NCBI GenBank assembly: GCA_023053545.1
Contig: JAKZAN010000007.1
Span: 5,208,001 to 5,272,000, forward strand
Reading direction: 5' to 3'
Length of the DNA: 64,000 nt
Source of the DNA: Lepidurus packardi
Lineage: Eukaryota; Arthropoda; Branchiopoda; Notostraca; Triopsidae
Below are positions 1 through 9,810 of this stretch, one piece after another; position 1 is the stretch's first letter; the number at the start of each line of letters is the position of its first letter. Below the pieces are notes generated by a model that worked only from the letters and a program-made list of their open reading frames with translations, made no database searches and was not told the origin of the DNA. The position numbers and the translations under genes are program-made.

Positions 1-158
1 ACCTGTTCGTGTGGATCAGATCCGGGAAGTACAGGGGAATCCACTGCATACGCAACGACAAGGGCCAATCTCAATAACATCAGGCAGGTCACTACCTGAA
101 AATTGAACTTTTTTTCGGTAATTTGTTTTTTAAAGTACATAGTTTTGCTTACCTTCAT
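1..158 (-). CDS. Secreted protein, 5' end only (cuticle-protein-like gene architecture)
   Basis: This is a partial gene that runs off the left edge. The first coding exon ends at 153 and contributes only ATG AAG (158-153). A 57-bp GT-AG intron (96-152) follows, and exon 2 starts at 95. Joined, the protein begins MKVVTCLMLLRLALVVAYA, a textbook signal peptide with cleavage probably after AYA, followed by the start of the mature chain (VDSPVLPGSDPHEQ). A Met-Lys first exon followed by an intron and then the signal-peptide exon is the usual layout of arthropod cuticle-protein genes, so that class is inferred from architecture. No chitin-binding domain is visible because the body lies outside the window. 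A CATAAAA box on the minus strand near 234-240 could serve as the TATA element. Signal peptide and splice sites are seen directly; the product class is a guess. Confidence 0.6.
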   Translation of the reverse strand, partial: MKVSKTMYFKKQITEKKFNFQVVTCLMLLRLALVVAYAVDSPVLPGSDPHEQ

Positions 159-215
159 GGCTTCGCGTCTTTCAGTCCACAGAGTATGAAGGCTCAGGCT
201 AGAATGCAGACGTAG

Positions 216-549
216 GAAAGGGTTGTCGGGTTTTTATGGTTCGCTTCCGGTAAACGCAGCAACGACGATGGTCACCCCATTTCTGAATAAAAGGAAAAAC
301 AGGTCCCCAAGGAATGTAGCCCGTAGAGGGAGAAACTTATACAGGGTGCGGCTTACTTATCCTGACCGGTGCTTCCTGCCTGCCTTGTCTAGTTAATTAT
401 AATTTTCATCGTTCCTTGCACTGAAACTTTCCAATTTTACATAATAATGTTTGTGTCTGATTTTGTATTGAACTATTAACTTTACAAATAAAAAAATAAG
501 ATCACGAAGTAAGAACGATTTTAAGAATGGGGCAACAGAAGTTAGCAAA
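216..549. other. Spacer between the edge gene and small heat-shock gene 2
   Basis: About 330 bp of AT-rich non-coding DNA. It should hold the edge gene's promoter (minus-strand CATAAAA near 234-240) and the 3' untranslated region of the small heat-shock gene that stops at 550. I see no exact AATAAA on the minus strand here. Confidence 0.5.
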
Positions 550-1284
550 TTAAGCTGCTCCGCCAGTTTGCTGCTGCTGATTAGTAGGCTGCTCGCCAGT
601 AGTAGACGGACCCAGAGCTCCAGCCGAAGGTGCAGGAGTAATAGGAATTACGCGTTCTTGCTTGCCTTCAATAGCCATCTTGGGTGCCAGCACGGTGAGC
701 ACGCCTTCTGGAGACAACGTTGAAGTCACCTGCTCAGGATTCACGCCTTGTGGGAGAGTGTAACGACGACGGAACTCGCGAGAAACGTACCCATGACGAT
801 CACCCCTAGAAACGAGAAAAATAATATAATTACAGAAATTTTAACATTCTGTAGCGTCTTACTTCTCTTCATGTTTGCCATGAATAATCACGTCGTTTTC
901 GGTTGTCTTTACGGTAATCTCATTGGGCGAGAAGTGGGAAACGTCCATCAACACCTGAAAATGAACACAAAAATTAGATTCATCGTGTAACGAAAGTCTT
1001 TCTCATGCTCCTATTCTATAGTCAATTTAAGTACTTACTTGGAAAGACTTGTCGTCTTCCTTGACATTGGTCCTGGCAAGCTGTTGGTTCAACCAATTCA
1101 CGGGCCGATTCAAAAGACGCATTCCACGAGGCTCAAATACATCGTAAGGGGTCGCCAACGCGTTACCAAACGCGGCATCGGAGAAGGGATTCCACGTATC
1201 AACCGCACTTCCAAAGCCACCAAAACCTCCGAACGGATTACCGCCGAATGGATTACCACCGAATCCCCACGGAATTAATGACAT
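550..1284 (-). CDS. Small heat-shock protein, alpha-crystallin family (Hsp20), copy 2
   Basis: An ATP-independent holdase chaperone of the alpha-crystallin/Hsp20 family, 197 aa. There are three exons, 1039-1284, 863-954 and 550-805, and the phases agree (82 codons; 30 codons plus 2 nt; remainder). The N-terminal arm is Gly/Phe-rich (repeated GGNPFGG, residues about 8-25). The alpha-crystallin domain runs from about residue 75 ([19 protein letters not shown], then [34 protein letters not shown] and the [13 protein letters not shown] strand). The C-terminal tail has a VIPI motif (I/V-x-I/V type, used for oligomer assembly) and a Gln-rich end. An upstream in-frame Met exists at about 1404, but it lies before the TATA box, so the ATG at 1284 is preferred. 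A heat-shock element and TATA box lie just upstream. It is a tandem, divergent paralogue of the gene at 2213-2903. Confidence 0.93.
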
Positions 1285-1360
1285 TGTAGAAGTCGATGGG
1301 TAGATACGAGCACTTCGAAAACTCAAAAGCGTCTGGGTATCCCCAACAAAACCCGCTTCC

Positions 1361-1370
1361 CCTTTTATAG
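1361..1370 (-). promoter_or_regulatory. TATA box of small heat-shock gene 2
   Basis: Reads CTATAAAAGG on the minus strand, about 80 bp upstream of the chosen ATG (1284). That places transcription start near 1335 and excludes the longer reading frame that begins at 1404. Confidence 0.75.
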
Positions 1371-1381
1371 GGCTGGTGCTA

Positions 1382-1401
1382 CTTCTAGAAGCTTTGTGAA
1401 G
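1382..1401. promoter_or_regulatory. Heat-shock element array (HSF binding site)
   Basis: Four contiguous 5-bp units alternate in the nTTCn/nGAAn pattern: TTC at 1383, GAA at 1388, TTT at 1393 (imperfect) and GAA at 1398. The array sits 12 bp upstream of the TATA box, the classic position for HSF-driven induction of small heat-shock genes. A weaker TTC cluster follows at 1434-1455. Confidence 0.7.
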
Positions 1402-1404
1402 CAC

Positions 1405-2212
1405 TGTGCCAGCTAAGGGAAGTGTAACGATTGTTCTAGACTTCTTCCTCCTTCAACGTAGGTTCCGCGTGGCAATACAGCTACAATCATTCCAGCAATG
1501 CTTATACGTAAGCATCCGAAATGTTTTACTCGGCTACGGTAAACCACTGAAAACTATATAGCAATGAAAGATAAAAAGGTCCTAGTACGGAGTGGAAACA
1601 CCCGCCAACGAACAATTTTTGGAACGCTTCTCGGGAAAATAGGGCATGTGCATACTAGACTACGGCTATTTAATTCCTAGAATCCCCATTCCTAGAATTC
1701 CCTTTCATGCAGGCATGGAAGGGTTTGGCACTCCAGCAAACTTGTGCACTTTTGACAGCTATACGTCCAGGTATAGATTAGTGAGCCTTGCTTAAACTCT
1801 ATATTCTTCTAGATGTTGGACAAACGTTTTTCCACCGGATGTATTATTTTCTCGAAATTTCTGGGAAGTTTACGAAACTAGATGGTAAGTAATGTTGCAG
1901 AAGCTTGGAGTAATGTTACAGAGAGTTCGAGAAGTAACGCAATACATGTTTATAGTCGTGTAAAAAGAACTGTTCTTTTACTTTGAGAGCGTGTAAGCCT
2001 TACCTTGGTGCAGGTTTTATTGTTCATTATAGATATAACACAAAATCTATCGGTTCAACGACTGAATATTTAAACTGAGGAAGACGCATAGATACGAGAC
2101 AACTTTGAAACGAATGCTGTGTATTAACAAGGCTCAACTACATAAGATATGGAATAGAAACTTTAAGAAGATAGGGAATACAAATTTTAGAGTCCGGATG
2201 AAGGAAAACGTT
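1405..2212. other. Spacer between the two small heat-shock genes
   Basis: About 800 bp without a supportable reading frame. It contains the upstream region of the gene at 550-1284 and the 3' untranslated region of the gene at 2213-2903. A minus-strand AATAAA (2016-2021) about 190 bp after that stop codon is a candidate poly(A) signal. Confidence 0.5.
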
Positions 2213-2903
2213 TTACTTCATCTCAACATCAGCGTTTCCACCTTTGCGCTGGTGTTGAACAGGAATCGAGACGTTTTGCTGCGCACCCTGGGCACCAGTT
2301 ATTTTCCTCTCTGGTCGCCCTTGTTCACCCTGGATGCTGGCTTGCTTTTGAGCTGGAATTTGTTTGATCTCCACGTTCTTCTGTTTAATCTCGCGGGGCT
2401 TCTTGGGGCAAGTGATGTTCAACACACCATCTTCGGATAAGGTGGATTCAATCTTCTCAAGATCCACCGTACGGGGTAGGAAGTAACGACGGGTAAATCT
2501 ACGCGCGATATGGCCATGCTCATCTGGACGTTCCTCGTGCTCAGCGGTTATCACCAAAGAGTTGTCTTGCGTCTTCACTTTTACTTCTTCCGGTGTGTAG
2601 TTAGGCACGTCCAATGTCACCTAATGTTTCGAATGTAAATTTTTTCGCATTTATTTTTGTCTTACGTACCTGAAATTTCTCGTTGTCATTGATAACTTCA
2701 GAGCGAGCTCCTTGGGGATAACGACGAGCTCGCTTGGACCTTTCCCTTCCAGTCGTAAAGAGAGGCGAAAAACCGAAATCCAATGGAATGAGATCAGAAG
2801 GTGTAAGCCCTACACCAAAATCTTGATTCCAAAGGCGCAGAGGCTCGGTAACTTCGGGCCAAAACGGATCCAACAGATAAGGGTCTCGAAGTAGTAGCGA
2901 CAT
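2213..2903 (-). CDS. Small heat-shock protein, alpha-crystallin family (Hsp20), copy 1
   Basis: Predicted holdase chaperone of 213 aa from two exons, 2670-2903 (78 codons) and 2213-2620 (135 codons plus stop), separated by a 49-bp phase-0 intron. The N-terminal arm has the common LLRDPYLLDPFWPE-type opening. The alpha-crystallin domain starts at about residue 68 (SEVINDNEKFQ|VTLDVPNYTPEEV) and continues with VKTQDNSLVITAEHEE, HGHIARRFTRRYFLPRTVD and LSEDGVLNITCPK. The basic, Gln-rich tail contains VEIKQIP and is longer than in most animal small heat-shock proteins. The intron falls at the same place in the domain as intron 1 of the neighbouring copy, which supports tandem duplication. Copy 2 has one extra intron. 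Its TATA box is at 2975-2981. Confidence 0.94.
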
Positions 2904-2974
2904 TTTCGTTCAATTTTCTGTCTTCCAGTTGGAGCAACAATACAACAATGTTGGTCGCAAGCTAACGTCCCTCC

Positions 2975-2981
2975 TTATATA
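2975..2981 (-). promoter_or_regulatory. TATA box of small heat-shock gene 1
   Basis: TATATAA on the minus strand about 75 bp upstream of the ATG at 2903. No clean alternating TTC/GAA array was found next to it, although several isolated GAA units occur at 3005-3051. Confidence 0.65.
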
Positions 2982-3094
2982 GCATTCGGGGGGTGGATAG
3001 AGAGAATGAAAAACGTTTTTGCTACGAAGTTAGTCGAAACGAAGCATCGAAACAGACATTGTATAACAGACATTGCTATCAGTCAAGGGTGTTA

Positions 3095-3188
3095 ATCGAT
3101 CAGCTTCATGTCGATATTGATCAATATCATATAGATATCGATCAGTTCCATGTCGATATCTTTCATAGCGATACAGTTTCGTATCGAT
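3095..3188. promoter_or_regulatory. ATCGAT/TATCGAT cluster in the divergent heat-shock/Sac1 promoter
   Basis: The interval contains ATCGAT at 3095-3100 and TATCGAT at 3136-3142 and 3182-3188, set in a loosely repeated segment (two copies of a CATGTCGATAT-type unit about 40 bp apart). TATCGATA is the core of the DRE element bound by DREF in insects and is typical of housekeeping promoters. The cluster sits just upstream of the Sac1 ATG (3252), so assignment to Sac1 is likely by position, but no experimental support is available here. Confidence 0.4.
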
Positions 3189-3251
3189 GGGTGGAACTCG
3201 GCAGCATCAGCAGACAAGTGGACAAGTCGACAGGGAAAATTCAAAACAAAC

Positions 3252-6200
3252 ATGGAAGTTCACGACGATCTAATTTTGTAAGTATGTTAGAATTTGTAAT
3301 ATGTTTAGCACGTCGATACTTTTATAGCTTAATATGTAAAATACAACCACTAACTAGAATTTGTGATGTAAAGATTTGCCGATAAATAAAATCAAAATGG
3401 GTTAATTATTTTATTTTTATTTCCAGGCATGTGACCCCGGACAAGTTTTACATTGAACCGTTATGCAATGCTAAAGAGCTTGTGGTAATTGATAGACTTA
3501 CTCAGGATATAATTCTTGAAGGTAAGGCATGTTTTCCTAACACTGATCTTAGACGCAAGAATTCCAGGAACCGAACCAGACTTCGCTTTAATACTAATAG
3601 TACCCGTACAGTACTTACGCTACGAAGTGTTTATAATTAAGTACGTGATCTTGACAGCATAGGCTACAAATTTAAAAGCACGCACGTGTAAGAAGCAAGA
3701 AAACTAGCATTGTCCTTTCTACAACTCCACAATCTCACTTATGGACTGCAAGTGCATACTTTAAATGCGTCATCTTTCTTGGACAAAGGTGCAAATTTGC
3801 CTGAAGTACTGTTTGTGGTAACATAACAGGGTTCTTTCTTTGTATTACCGAATATTATGCAATTCAAGATTGATTTGCAAAAATCGAAGCATCCGCAAAG
3901 ATCTGGAACAGTTCTGTTATTTATAATATCCTTTCCAGTGTAGGCTGTTTGTCTTTTGCAAGATAGTTTAGAACAACCTAAATAAGCTTGCCTTAATTTG
4001 ATAACTTTTTTTTATTTTCGTACTTGTTCTGTTCGTCAATGGCGTCGTATTATTAAACGGACAGTATGTAAAGTTAGTATACACTTCGGTCACTTCTTTA
4101 GGCTACGGATTATATTAGAAGTTGTAATGAACGTATCGTAAAAATGGTATGCTATGAGTTACCATGGTTGCAAAGTAAGAGTCCGTAGTAGTAGATGAAT
4201 TGTTGGAACTGTCATAATCATCAGTAAGTCGACACAGGTTGCCTTGAAACTTAAAAGCAGCGCAATTATTGTTTTGGCAAAGAGCCGCACAGGTAAAAGA
4301 AGAAGCCGTGAATTCACTCCTGTATGTTATGTTCCAGACATCGAGGCCATAGAATTGAGAACTGTTTATTCCTATATAATCCATTAAGTTAGCAGTTTTC
4401 CAAAAAGATAAAAAGCGAAACCTCTTACCCTGAGCAGTTATGGTTAGAAGGAACATGAAGAACGTAAACATGTTGACCGTTTCCCGTGAACACTTTCCTT
4501 GCTTTAAATTTTTAGCAGAAGCTTGCGAAGACCTGTAGGTACCCCCGAGTAAAAGACCGTGTAATAGACTTCCAGTCTGGGTGTTCCTATCCCCGTTATA
4601 TTTATCGAATTTTAATTAACCAGCAGATTAGCCCCAGCTTTCCTAAACTCAGTTAATGACTGGTGTGAGGCATTTACTAGCAGACATAAAGGATATTTAT
4701 TTTATAGCGTAATGAGTTTAAGCAAATCGATGACGTTATCGTAGTTGTGGTATTATGACTTCTTTGCACGAATATACGAATACCGTAAATATTGCTGACG
4801 TCATGTGAAAAATTACGATCTTTTAAAACGGTTCCGTCAAATTCGCTTTATTACTGTTTCTTATTTTTCTCTAGCACGTAAAGTCACTATTCCACCTATC
4901 GCGAGCAGCAAACCAATATGTGGCATCCTGGGTATCACTCGTCTTTTGGCAGGATCGTACTTGATTGTCATCACTCGGAAATCGAAAGTGGGCGAAATCA
5001 ATGGGCAGAGCATTTGGAAAATCGACGAAACTGAGATCATTTCATTCGCTCGCACATTGCTACACTTGACAGAAGAACAAGTGAGTTTAGAAATAATGTC
5101 AGTATTAGTTTGGAATTATTAAACTAAATTTACTCTCGTTTTTGACAGCAAGCGGATAATCAAGTTTTCGTGAGCATGATTGAGCACGTGCTGAAAACAC
5201 CGTACTTTTATTTCTCTTATTCCTACGACCTCACTCATACACTCCAACGTTTACATAATACGATGCCAGAATTCTTGCAAGTAATGACTATTTTTAAGGA
5301 AAACTTAATGGGCAAATTCATTTGACAACTGTTTGTTTTCAAAAGATGCCACTCCACGTGAGGGCAGATGAACGGTTTGTTTGGAACCGGCATTTAACGC
5401 GAGACTTGGCTAGTCAACCCGAATTGCATCGCTACGTACTGCCTATAATGCATGGTTATGTTTCAATCAACCACTGCAGCCTTAATGGCAAACCGTTTGT
5501 TTGGTCCCTGGTGTCAAGACGCTGCTGTTATAGAGCAGGCACCCGCTTTCTTATGCGAGGGATTGACTTAGAAGGCCAAGTGGCAAATTTCGTTGAGACC
5601 GAGCAAATAATCGAGTTCCAGGGCGACAAAGGATCATTTGTCCAAGTAATATCCTTTTCTAAATAGTGTGTGTGTATGCTTGCTTATCTTTTTTAAAAAA
5701 TGATGTGATTTGGCAGACAAGGGGCTCAATACCATTATTTTGGACGCAACTGCCTAATTTGAAATATAAACCTAAACCGCTTTTAAGTCTTATTGACAAC
5801 CATGCCGAAGCGTTTTCCCGGCATTTTGATTCGCAAGTATTGAACTATGGAAAGCAGGTTCTAGTCAACCTTGTAAGTTCCCTTTTTTACATCTTTAATC
5901 TCATTTAATCTCATTTGATGCTATTTTTGTCTGATTTAGATTGACCACAAAGGTTCAGAGCAAAAGTTAGAGCACGCATTTTGTTCTATGGTGAAGACGT
6001 TCAAGAGCCCGTTGGTTAAGTAAGTACTACCCTTAATCACGTTTGAAGCTTTTTCGTTCATTTGTATTTTCGTAGATACGAGGCTTTTGACTTCCATCAC
6101 GAGTGTAGGAAGATGCGTTGGGACAGACTTAGCATATTGATGGACCGCTTAGCTGGCGACCAAGAGGAATTAGGCTACTTTCTGAGATTAAGGGATGGAG

Positions 6201-7097
6201 TAGTAATTAAGCAGCAGGATGGGGTTTTCCGCACTAACTGCATTGATTGTTTGGACCGAACCAATGTAGTACAAAGCTTGTTAGCTCGGCGACATCTGCA
6301 AGATATTTTCACTGTATGTTTAGCACAGTTGTAGTTTGCTTTCAGTTGATCGATATTTATATTTTTATATTTTGTTGCAGAGACTGGAACTACTGCGTGA
6401 AGGACAGATAGTCGAACTTCAAACGCATTTTGAAACGCTATACAAAAGTGTTTGGGCGGATAATGCAGATATTGTCTCTTTACAATATTCCGGTACTGGG
6501 GCCTTAAAAACGGACTTCACTCGCACCGGCAAACGAACGAAGACAGGTGCACTAAGAGATGGCGTCAATTCGGCTGTCAGATACTATAAAAACAACTTCG
6601 CCGATGGATTTAGACAGGTAACTTTCGTTTTTAATATGTTTTTGTTGCCGAGTTTAGTTTAATGTTATTCGTTTAGGATGCAATTGACCTATTTTTGGGC
6701 AACTATGTTATCGAAGACTTGGACAACAAAGCGTCTCCCTTTAGGCAGGAGAGAGACTGGAAAGTACTTTTGGTAAGATGATTCAATAGAAATCCTGTTT
6801 TTGAATAAAAATTTAATAAAGTTTATTGTAGTTGCCTACAATTTCCCTTCTTGCGTTTGTGATGTGGTGGGTCACAGTAATTGTTCCATCAGGTATGATA
6901 TCTCAGCAATGTTTGCTACGATGTCTTACAAGTGATGTATTGTAGAGTACAGCACGGAAACCTTGTTGTATTTGCTGTTCTGGGGAGGTATGGTTGGTTC
7001 TACAGCATACTTAATTCTTCACAATGGACCAGAGTTTGTGGACTGGCCAAAGCTTGTGAAACGCATAAAAAGGGAAGCTCAGAAAAAGTTGTGGTGA
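3252..7097 (+). CDS. Sac1-type phosphoinositide phosphatase, ER/Golgi membrane protein
   Basis: Orthologue-like to animal SACM1L/Sac1, which dephosphorylates PI4P at the ER and Golgi. Twelve exons join in phase to 592 aa: 3252-3277, 3427-3521, 4875-5080, 5149-5280, 5346-5645, 5717-5872, 5940-6019, 6076-6313, 6381-6617, 6677-6772, 6832-6892, 6946-7097. The SacN region includes RPI-like PICGILG and [10 protein letters not shown]. Conserved blocks include [21 protein letters not shown] and MRWDRLSIL, and the catalytic CX5R loop reads [13 protein letters not shown] (exon 8). [13 protein letters not shown] follows. Two C-terminal hydrophobic segments ([18 protein letters not shown] and [19 protein letters not shown]) anchor it, and the tail is lysine-rich. 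Length matches the family (about 587 aa in human). The tiny first exon (MEVHDDLIL) was found by phase. Intron 2 is long (1353 bp) because it hosts an antisense gene. Confidence 0.96.
4115..4471 (-). CDS. Small secreted PAN/apple-like protein nested antisense in Sac1 intron 2
   Basis: Two exons, 4429-4471 and 4115-4371, are separated by a 57-bp intron (4372-4428) with donor GTAAGAG, branch-like GCTAAC and acceptor ATATAG. The intron is a multiple of three without stops, so the frame also reads through it. Spliced, the product is 99 aa: a signal peptide ([15 protein letters not shown]), then one compact Cys-containing domain with [15 protein letters not shown] and GNLCRL. This spacing resembles PAN/apple modules, which mediate protein or carbohydrate contacts outside the cell. 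It has several N-glycosylation sequons and a Ser/Thr/Asn-rich stretch. The gene lies wholly inside a Sac1 intron on the other strand. Family call rests on cysteine spacing only; the short length means it holds at most one domain. Confidence 0.7.
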   Translation of the reverse strand: MFTFFMFLLTITAQGKRFRFLSFWKTANLMDYIGINSSQFYGLDVWNITYRSEFTASSFTCAALCQNNNCAAFKFQGNLCRLTDDYDSSNNSSTTTDSYFATMVTHSIPFLRYVHYNF

Positions 7098-7422
7098 AAG
7101 ATCACGATGAACTTGGTGCGTTTTCCCTTTGTTTCGCTATTATTCTGCCACGGAGTTTCTTCGCGTATTTTTTGAACTGGGTTGGTTATCTTAATGGTGA
7201 AGAAACAGGTAACGTCATTCCTTCCTGGCAAGGAAAACACATGGCGTGGTTGTTCCCATGCGATGGTTATAAATTTAAAATAAATAAAATTGTTGCAAAG
7301 CTTATCTCGAATATGACTCCACCTTTGTGGAATCTCGATAAGGTAATCAGCTTTCCAGGTGCAAAGGCAGGTTCTACACCTTAAGCGAATTAAATGCTCT
7401 ACATTGTGCACATGTGCTAACT
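7098..7422 (+). other. Sac1 3' untranslated region and receptor-gene promoter
   Basis: A 325-bp spacer between two plus-strand genes. Overlapping AATAAA hexamers at 7279-7288 are the likely Sac1 poly(A) signal. That leaves about 130 bp for the upstream promoter of the receptor gene; no clear TATA box is seen. Confidence 0.55.
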
Positions 7423-9223
7423 ATGGAAAGTTACTCGACAAGAGTTGTCGCGCTTTTGGGTAATAAGATTTCACTATTTAGTATATTATTTAATCTTTCT
7501 TTAGTTATCGCAGGTCTTGTAGGCAATGCCAATCTACAAAACCTACCCGTTGGACTGAACGTGGGAGATGATGATGTTTACTTCAGTGATATACAAAGGC
7601 TAAAAGAAACCTTGTTAAAGGACTATGACAAGCATTTACGGCCTGCACGAACACATCGAGAAACTGTTAAAGTTGGATTGGGCCTGTCTCTCACGCACAT
7701 AGAAGTGGTAAAATCCTGCATTCACTATTTTTGTATCCTTCCTGCTGTAACATCCTTTAATTTTTTTAGAATGAATTGGCTTCCCAGTTCACTGTTCAAG
7801 GCTGGTTTACTGTAGTTTGGAAAGATGAGCGTTTATCATGGAATTCAAGTGACTATGATGAGCTCGACGTGTTGCACTTACCCAGCCACTTAGTGTGGCA
7901 ACCTGATATTGTACTTTATAATAAGTAAATACATATTATATTATTTACATTATATATGTTTATAACAAGTATATATATAAACCGGCTTTTTAGGAACCTA
8001 ATTTTGTGCTGTTATCTCCATTTAGTGCGGATGCTGGCGATATAGGTCATTTTGCCGAAACTCAACTACTGGCATACAGTGATGGGAGTGTCTTGTGGGT
8101 TCCCTCAACTCGGTTGCCCGCGCTATGCCGCTTTGATCTTCGCTACTGGCCAGAGGACACACAAGTCTGTTACCTGAAGATGGGTTCATGGGCACATGAT
8201 GGCGGAAAACTTGAACTGTACAAATACACAGAACAGGTAGTAGCTAAGAAAAACTTTATCACTTTCTGACAGGCGCTATTTCGTAGAGTAGGTTGACAAG
8301 AGTGGCATATTTATTGATAATGGAGAATGGGAGATTACGAACAGCAGTGTTACCCTGAACGTGGTAGAGTATCCTTGTTGTCCTAACGTTATCTACCCCG
8401 ACGTAACTTTCGAAATTGCCATTAAGAGGCGGTCTCAATTATATTATGTGACGATCTTCACCCCTGCCATAAGTAATAACTTCGTTTAATGGACGTATTG
8501 TTTCGTTAATACATTTTCTTTCTAGTCATCGTCGTGTTAACTTCGGCTAGTTTTATACTGCCTCCGAATGCTGGCGAGAAAATAGTGCTTGGCGTAGTGG
8601 ACATGGCGATTCTGTGTTTGTACCTGGTTCAGTTCAACACTATTTTACCAGCTATGGGGAATCATGTACCGCTAATCAGTAAATATTCTTTATTTTGTTG
8701 TACTAAAGTTAAACGTATTTTGTTCTAGTGTTGGTTTACAAAAATACTTTGATAGCCGTCGGTGTATCTGTCGTAATTGGAATTAGTACTATTTCGTACA
8801 CTCGAGTCCCGAGAGCCACAGGACCTCCTCCCTATCTTGTCAAGCTGTTCACAGGGTTTTTTGGTTGCATGCTGTGTTTGGGATCTGTAATACCACTGGT
8901 AAGCTTTTTGTGCCTTTTCTTATGGCCTGGACGCTCATACATCGTTTTTTTTTTGTTTTTTGCGTTTTTAGGTAACTCGAGCAAATGTACCAGTTCAAGA
9001 TACCTTACGCATGTCTGGACTTTTGGAAGGAAGTGACAATCAAAGCTTAGCTGAGGAAGAAATGGCATACGGTCGCGCTCCAGCATATTCTTTTCAAACG
9101 GAGCCGAAAGTTCGAATTCAAGGAAGAATTGATGCCGAGTGGTATTTATTAGCTTGTGCCTTTGATCGTATAGTTTTTTTCGTGTATTGGTTTACACTTG
9201 GTGTCATGATGGTTTCAATGTAG
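7423..9223 (+). CDS. Nicotinic acetylcholine receptor-like subunit (Cys-loop ligand-gated channel), divergent
   Basis: Eight exons join in phase to about 453 aa: 7423-7459, 7505-7707, 7770-7924, 8026-8236, 8292-8472, 8526-8678, 8729-8898, 8972-9223. Exon 2 could instead start at 7514. A signal peptide (VVALLVIAGLVG region) precedes the ligand-binding domain, which has WKDERLSW, WQPDIVLYN and the Cys loop CRFDLRYWPEDTQVC with exactly 13 residues between cysteines. Loop B reads GSWAHDG and loop C YPCCPNVIY, so the adjacent cysteines that define alpha-type subunits are present. Transmembrane helices M1-M4 follow, with DAEWYLLACAFDR before M4. The M2 pore helix departs strongly from the family (see findings). 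Product is a plasma-membrane cation-channel subunit by family; agonist and partners are unknown. An AATAAA lies at 9276-9281. Confidence 0.92.
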
Positions 9224-9275
9224 ACTATTCATAAGGAATATTTTGTTTTTTGTAATTGGAAAAAAATTTCTCTGA

Positions 9276-9281
9276 AATAAA
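9276..9281 (+). promoter_or_regulatory. Poly(A) signal of the receptor gene
   Basis: AATAAA 53 bp after the TAG stop codon (9221-9223) of the nicotinic-like subunit. Confidence 0.6.
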
Positions 9282-9529
9282 TCACACATTTAAAAAAGGA
9301 TTGTGCATTAATACTAACTTGATTAAAGAGGGACATCGATTGAATAAAGACACTCCAAAGAAATGCCTTGCTGAATCACAGATCAAACTTACCTTACTCT
9401 TTAGCTGAAGGTGAGCTTCACTATGTGAAGGTAATATATGAAGGTTATACATTATATACTGTATTGTACACAACCTTAGTTTAGATATTAATTTTATACA
9501 TGTTTCAACGATCATTTTATATAAGCCCA

Positions 9530-9596
9530 TGACTGCCTGTATAGCACGCACTACTGGGAACCAACAGGTCCTCGGTTCGATTCCTGGCCGTGACAC
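9530..9596 (+). repeat. tRNA-like fragment, probable SINE head or tRNA pseudogene
   Basis: A perfect B-box-like GGTTCGATTCC (9574-9584) is followed by a T-arm-like CTGGCCGTGACA. A loose A-box-like stretch (TATAGCACGCAC) lies about 35 bp upstream. The 5' acceptor strand that should pair with CCGTGAC is missing and the T stem is imperfect, so it is not a functional tRNA. A tRNA-derived SINE remnant is the simplest reading. Confidence 0.4.
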
Positions 9597-9810
9597 TTTA
9601 TTTCGTCGAAAAAACTAAATATTATGTGGCTCCCTTACCCTGTATATGTCTTCCCGGCAAGGTTTATATTCCTATATTCGGAATTGTGATGCTTCGGCAT
9701 TACGAGCTCGAATATCGGGGTTAGGAGTTGGGAACAGGGAAAGAGGCGAGGCTCTCAATTTTTGACGATTTTTGAAGGGGACCCCCTTGATATAGCATTA
9801 TTCCTTATGG

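Noticed and set aside
1027-1404. Longer start of small heat-shock protein 2 at 1404
   Set aside because: The extra N-terminus overlaps the HSE/TATA region and lies upstream of the probable transcription start; the extension does not resemble any small heat-shock N-terminus.
3005-3051. Heat-shock element for small heat-shock gene 1
   Set aside because: Several GAA units are present, but they point the same way at 5- and 8-bp steps instead of alternating GAA/TTC.
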